Origin: Alcanivorax sp.
GTDB lineage: Bacteria > Pseudomonadota > Gammaproteobacteria > Pseudomonadales > Alcanivoracaceae
DNA length: 64,000 nt
Direction of reading: 5' to 3'
NCBI GenBank assembly: GCA_017794945.1
Contig: CP051239.1
Span: 186,001-250,000 of the forward strand
Program-made: the position numbers and the translations under genes
Notes under the pieces: generated by a model
What the model was told of the DNA's origin: nothing
The model's input: only the letters and a program-made list of their open reading frames with translations
Databases searched by the model: none
Part shown: positions 61,634-64,000 of the stretch, piece after piece
Position numbering within the stretch: the first letter of the stretch is position 1
How the letters are laid out: the number at the start of each line of letters is the position of its first letter

Positions 61634-62041
61634 TCAGGCCGAGAAGGCGCGGGCAAAGTCCCGGAAATCATCCAGATGTTCGTGGCAAAGCTGGAAGACG
61701 ATGTTCCAGTTCACCGCTTCATAATTATGGACGACGATATTGCGAAAACCGACCGCGCCTCTAAGACGGTCAGCCAGCTCTTGGGGAATTTTGTCGCCCT
61801 GCGCCAACAGCGAGAAGGTCTCGCCCATGGTTTGCGGCGCACCCAGATCGTCTTGATCCGCGAGCCAATGGGCCGCTATATCAACGCAAAGCTGTATCGC
61901 CCGGGTAAGATTCAACGACACAATATCCTGAGCGTCCAGGTCCTCGGACAACAACTCAGGCGTATCCGGACAACGCTCATGGAGCCGGCGCACACAACGT
62001 CGCAGCGACTCAAGTTTTTGGTCGATTATGACTTGATCCAT
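61634..62041 (-). CDS. hepT: HepT-like HEPN ribonuclease toxin
   Basis: A 135-residue HEPN-domain toxin (DUF86). The catalytic motif RX4HXY is complete: R100, H105 and Y107 in FRNIVVHNYEAV. In characterised systems HepT is an RNase, and MntA inactivates it by adding AMP units to the motif tyrosine. It overlaps the 3-prime end of the nucleotidyltransferase gene by 16 bases. The helical N-terminus (KLESLRRCVRRLHERCP) matches the family. Confidence 0.92.
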   Translation of the reverse strand: MDQVIIDQKLESLRRCVRRLHERCPDTPELLSEDLDAQDIVSLNLTRAIQLCVDIAAHWLADQDDLGAPQTMGETFSLLAQGDKIPQELADRLRGAVGFRNIVVHNYEAVNWNIVFQLCHEHLDDFRDFARAFSA

Positions 62042-62421
62042 GCGCGCCGCCGTGTTTCCAGAATGTGTTTCTGCAGCGGGATAAAATCCTCGCCATTGGT
62101 TAGGTGGCGGCTTAGCAATATCGCCATATGGGTCGGCGCGCCCAGCAATCGCCGCCCTTCTTTCAAGATTTGTCCGAGCAGGGGTTCTCCGACACGGTTT
62201 AAATCCACCAAGTCCACAGAACGTCCCAAAGCACCGGCGAGCGCCTTGATCATGGCCTGCCGCTGCTCAACGGTTAGCGGACTTTCCAGCATCACACCGA
62301 TATCCAAATCACTGGCGGCAGTCGCTTCACCACGAGCCATCGAACCAAACACCACTACCAGCCGGGGACTGAACGGCTGGAGTGCTGCTTTAATAAATTG
62401 GTCTGTGTCTGTCGGTATCAT
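62026..62421 (-). CDS. mntA: MntA-like nucleotidyltransferase antitoxin
   Basis: A 131-residue minimal nucleotidyltransferase. VVFGSMARGEATAASDLDIGVML holds GSx10DxD (G26, S27, D38, D40), and a later VDLVDL near 71 provides the third carboxylate. It is the antitoxin of a type VII toxin-antitoxin pair, upstream of and overlapping hepT. Some HEPN/MNT modules also contribute to phage defence. Confidence 0.92.
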   Translation of the reverse strand: MIPTDTDQFIKAALQPFSPRLVVVFGSMARGEATAASDLDIGVMLESPLTVEQRQAMIKALAGALGRSVDLVDLNRVGEPLLGQILKEGRRLLGAPTHMAILLSRHLTNGEDFIPLQKHILETRRRAWIKS

Positions 62422-62439
62422 TGTCCGAGAATAGCATCT

Positions 62440-63414
62440 CTATGGCATCAGGACGACGGCGCCGTGGGTGCGGCGGGCTTCCATGTCGTCGTGGGCCTGG
62501 CCCACGTCCTGGAGGGCGTAGCGGACCGGGTCGTCGGGGGTGAGGATGCCGTCGCGCAGGGCCTGGAAGAAGGCGTCGGCGGCGGCGTCGCGGTCGGCCG
62601 GGTCGGCGGTGTAGTGGCCGAGCATGGGCCGCACCACGGTGAAGGAGCCGGCGGCCAGGCGCGGCATGGCGAGCGGTTCCACCGGGCCGGAGGACTGGCC
62701 GAAGTTGACCAGGTGGCCGCGCGGGGCCAGGCAGGCCAGGGAGTCGTAGAAGGTGTCCTTGCCGACGGAGTCGTAGGCGACGTCCACGCCGCGGCCGTCG
62801 GTGAGCTGCTTGACGGTGTCCACCACGTTCTGTTCCCGGTAGAGAATCACATGGTGGCAGCCGTGGCGGCGGGCGCGCTCGGCTTTATCCTGGCTGCCGA
62901 CGGTGCCGATCACGGTGGCGCCCAGGTGGCGCGCCCACTGGCACAGCAACTGCCCGACCCCGCCGGCGGCGGCCTGGACCAGGATGACGCTGCCCTCGCG
63001 GACCGGGAAGACGTCGGTGAGCAGGATGCGGGCGGTGAGGCCACGCACCATCATGCCGGCCACCAGCACGTCGTCGATGTCGTCCGGCAGGCGCACCAGC
63101 CGGCCGGCGTCGATCAGACGCTGGTCGGCGTAGGCGCCGTAGTTGCCGGAGGTATAGGCGACCCGGTCGCCGGCGGCGAAGGCGGTGACGCCCTCGCCCA
63201 CTGCCTCAACGACGCCAGCTGCTTCCAGTCCGGGAATGCCCGGCAGCGTCAGGGTCTGGTAGAGCCCGGAGCGCACGTAGATGTCGTGGAAGTTGACGCC
63301 GATGGCGGTCTGCTTGAGACGCACCTGGCCGGGGCCGGGCTCACCCACCGTGACCGTTTCCGGTCGCAGCACCTGCGGCCCGCCCGCTTCGTGCATGATC
63401 ATCGCTGTCGCCAT
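62440..63414 (-). CDS. qorA: Quinone oxidoreductase (QorA/zeta-crystallin-type)
   Basis: A 324-residue medium-chain dehydrogenase without the zinc-binding cysteines. MIMHEAGGPQVLRPETVTVGEPGPGQVRLKQTAIGVNFHDIYVRSGLY is the N-terminal QOR signature (NFxD/IYxRxG). VLVQAAAGGVGQLLCQWARHLGATVIGTVGS near 143 is the NADPH motif (AxxGxxG). It reduces quinones with NADPH, normally cytosolic. ATG at 63414 is the family start; an earlier in-frame start would run into the REP element. Confidence 0.9.
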   Translation of the reverse strand: MATAMIMHEAGGPQVLRPETVTVGEPGPGQVRLKQTAIGVNFHDIYVRSGLYQTLTLPGIPGLEAAGVVEAVGEGVTAFAAGDRVAYTSGNYGAYADQRLIDAGRLVRLPDDIDDVLVAGMMVRGLTARILLTDVFPVREGSVILVQAAAGGVGQLLCQWARHLGATVIGTVGSQDKAERARRHGCHHVILYREQNVVDTVKQLTDGRGVDVAYDSVGKDTFYDSLACLAPRGHLVNFGQSSGPVEPLAMPRLAAGSFTVVRPMLGHYTADPADRDAAADAFFQALRDGILTPDDPVRYALQDVGQAHDDMEARRTHGAVVLMP

Positions 63415-63439
63415 GGGGTCTCCTGACGGGTGATTGGTC

Positions 63440-63500
63440 TTGTGGGAGCGGGCCCAGCCCGCGAAAGGGAGCAAAGCTCCCGGCAGGATACCAGAGAGGC
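63440..63500. repeat. REP element, forward copy of an inverted pair
   Basis: TTGTGGGAGCGGGCCCAGCC, CGCGAAAGGGAGCAAAGCTC and CCGGCAGGATACC. Faces the copy at 63541-63611 in the opposite orientation. Confidence 0.85.
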
Positions 63501-63540
63501 CACTTGATCGGCCGCTTAGAAGCGGTTCTTACGAAGGATT

Positions 63541-63611
63541 CTGGGATCCTGCGGGACAACCTTTGCCGGCAAGCCAAGCTTGCCTTTCGCGGGCTGGGCC
63601 CGCTCCCACAA
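63541..63611. repeat. REP element, reverse copy of an inverted pair
   Basis: CTGGGATCCTGCGGGACAAC, then TTGCCGGCAAGCCAAGCTTG and CCTTTCGCGGGCTGGGCCCG, ending CTCCCACAAG. With the copy at 63440-63500 it makes a REPIN-like pair about 40 bases apart. The stop codon of the orphan antitoxin lies 11 bases further on. Confidence 0.85.
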
Positions 63612-63621
63612 GACCCACCAG

Positions 63622-63819
63622 CTATCTCCTGGTTTTTAGTTCTTGGAGGCTGAGAAATGACGCTTGCCCGGCATCAATACGCTTTTGCCGTTCCCCCAGC
63701 TCGTAACCGTGCCACTGCGGCGACTCCAGCTCGCCCAGATCGTTGTGTAGGGCTTCCCAGATCGCCTCCATGGACTGAAGTTTCTCCAATCGCGACATGT
63801 CTTTGGGGTCAGTTTGCAT
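63622..63819 (-). CDS. Orphan addiction-module antitoxin component (Unstab_antitox type)
   Basis: A 65-residue protein: LEKLQSMEAIWEALHNDLGELESPQWHGYELGERQKRIDAGQASFLSLQELK contains the family pattern (LxxxEALWxxL, then SPxWHxxxLxxRxxxxxxGxxxxxxxxEL). Usually the next gene is a ParE/RelE toxin. Here, on the minus strand, the REP pair starts 11 bases after the stop codon and no toxin reading frame is visible. An earlier start is unlikely; ATG at 63819 is near a weak purine-rich ribosome-binding site. Confidence 0.8.
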   Translation of the reverse strand: MQTDPKDMSRLEKLQSMEAIWEALHNDLGELESPQWHGYELGERQKRIDAGQASFLSLQELKTRR

Positions 63820-63873
63820 GGTCTGCTCTGCGTATTGAGTAACTGGAATTCTTCTAGCCTAGCAGGCCGGAAG

Positions 63874-64000
63874 CTAGACGTGTACTTCCAGGTCCACCGG
63901 GATATTGCCGCGGGTGGCGTTGGAGTACGGGCAGACCTGGTGGGCGGTGTTGACCAGCTCTTCGGCCTGCGCCTGCTCCAGGCCGGGCAGCGTGACGCTG
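63874..64000 (-). CDS. ohr: Organic hydroperoxide resistance protein Ohr, C-terminal end (partial)
   Basis: The last 41 or so residues of an OsmC/Ohr-family thiol peroxidase: ...[20 protein letters not shown], then [19 protein letters not shown] and a V at the end. [10 protein letters not shown] carries the resolving cysteine conserved in Ohr. The start lies beyond the window. Detoxifies fatty-acid and organic hydroperoxides. Confidence 0.9.
   Translation of the reverse strand, partial: SVTLPGLEQAQAEELVNTAHQVCPYSNATRGNIPVDLEVHV

Overview
The window reads as a chromosome segment of a high-GC gammaproteobacterium. RfaH, Wzi/Wza/Wzb/Wzc, a WbpV-WbpL-WbpM set, perfect CRP/Vfr-type boxes and the REP style of the intergenic repeats suggest an Alcanivorax- or Pseudomonas-like lineage. 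That placement is inference from gene style, because no rRNA or tRNA gene lies in the window. Most of the segment is devoted to cell-surface polysaccharide.

Layout. (1) 1-2923, minus strand: start of a cellulose synthase operon (bcsP-like, bcsQ, bcsA running off the edge). (2) 2924-3552: AT-rich intergenic region with a perfect CRP/Vfr box and two plus-strand intrinsic terminators, with a candidate small RNA between them. (3) 3553-15777, minus: a first polysaccharide operon (wecB, wecC, Wzx-like flippase, heparinase-like protein, glycosyltransferase, wbpV, wbpL, wbpM), with an AbiE-type toxin-antitoxin pair between wecB and wecC. (4) 16018-25218, plus: a tightly packed uptake and catabolism operon made of a flavin monooxygenase fused to an alpha/beta hydrolase, a complete branched-chain-amino-acid-type ABC transporter, an AMP-forming acyl-CoA ligase and a TetR regulator. 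(5) 25222-26475: REP repeat, an orphan Phd-like antitoxin and a divergent DUF1778/GNAT toxin-antitoxin pair. (6) 26437-58326, entirely minus: a large O-antigen/capsule locus. It starts with wzi-wza-wzb-wzc, then an SLC13 permease, cysC, ugd, a flippase, wbpD/wbpE/wbpB with glycosyltransferases, and rfaH. An ops element and parDE come next, followed by tviB/wbpO, wbpP, an AT-rich block (Wzx, acetyltransferase, Wzy, three glycosyltransferases), pglC/pglD/pglE-like genes, a NYN nuclease and an O-antigen ligase. (7) 58483-64000: DUF1330 protein, a 51-residue protein, YigZ, a lipoprotein with an HExxH motif, a HepT/MntA module, quinone oxidoreductase, an orphan addiction-module antitoxin and the end of ohr.

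How it fits together. The minus-strand polysaccharide genes make UDP-ManNAcA (WecB/WecC), UDP-GalNAc(A) (WbpP/TviB), UDP-glucuronate (Ugd), a diacetamido-uronic acid route (WbpB/E/D) and possibly UDP-diNAc-bacillosamine (PglC/D/E plus the 4,6-dehydratase). They also supply lipid-carrier primers, three flippases, Wzy, and the Wza-Wzb-Wzc export machine. RfaH, with an exact ops element (GGCGGTAGCGTG) just downstream of its own gene and a perfect CRP-type box upstream, looks like the master elongation switch for the O-antigen half. Toxin-antitoxin modules sit inside or beside these operons: AbiE, ParDE and TacAT-like here, HepT/MntA further along. A dispersed REP/REPIN family (about ten copies) marks most operon boundaries.

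Limits: all homology statements come from reading motifs in the translation; no searches were run. No CRISPR array, tRNA, rRNA, insertion sequence or phage gene was seen.
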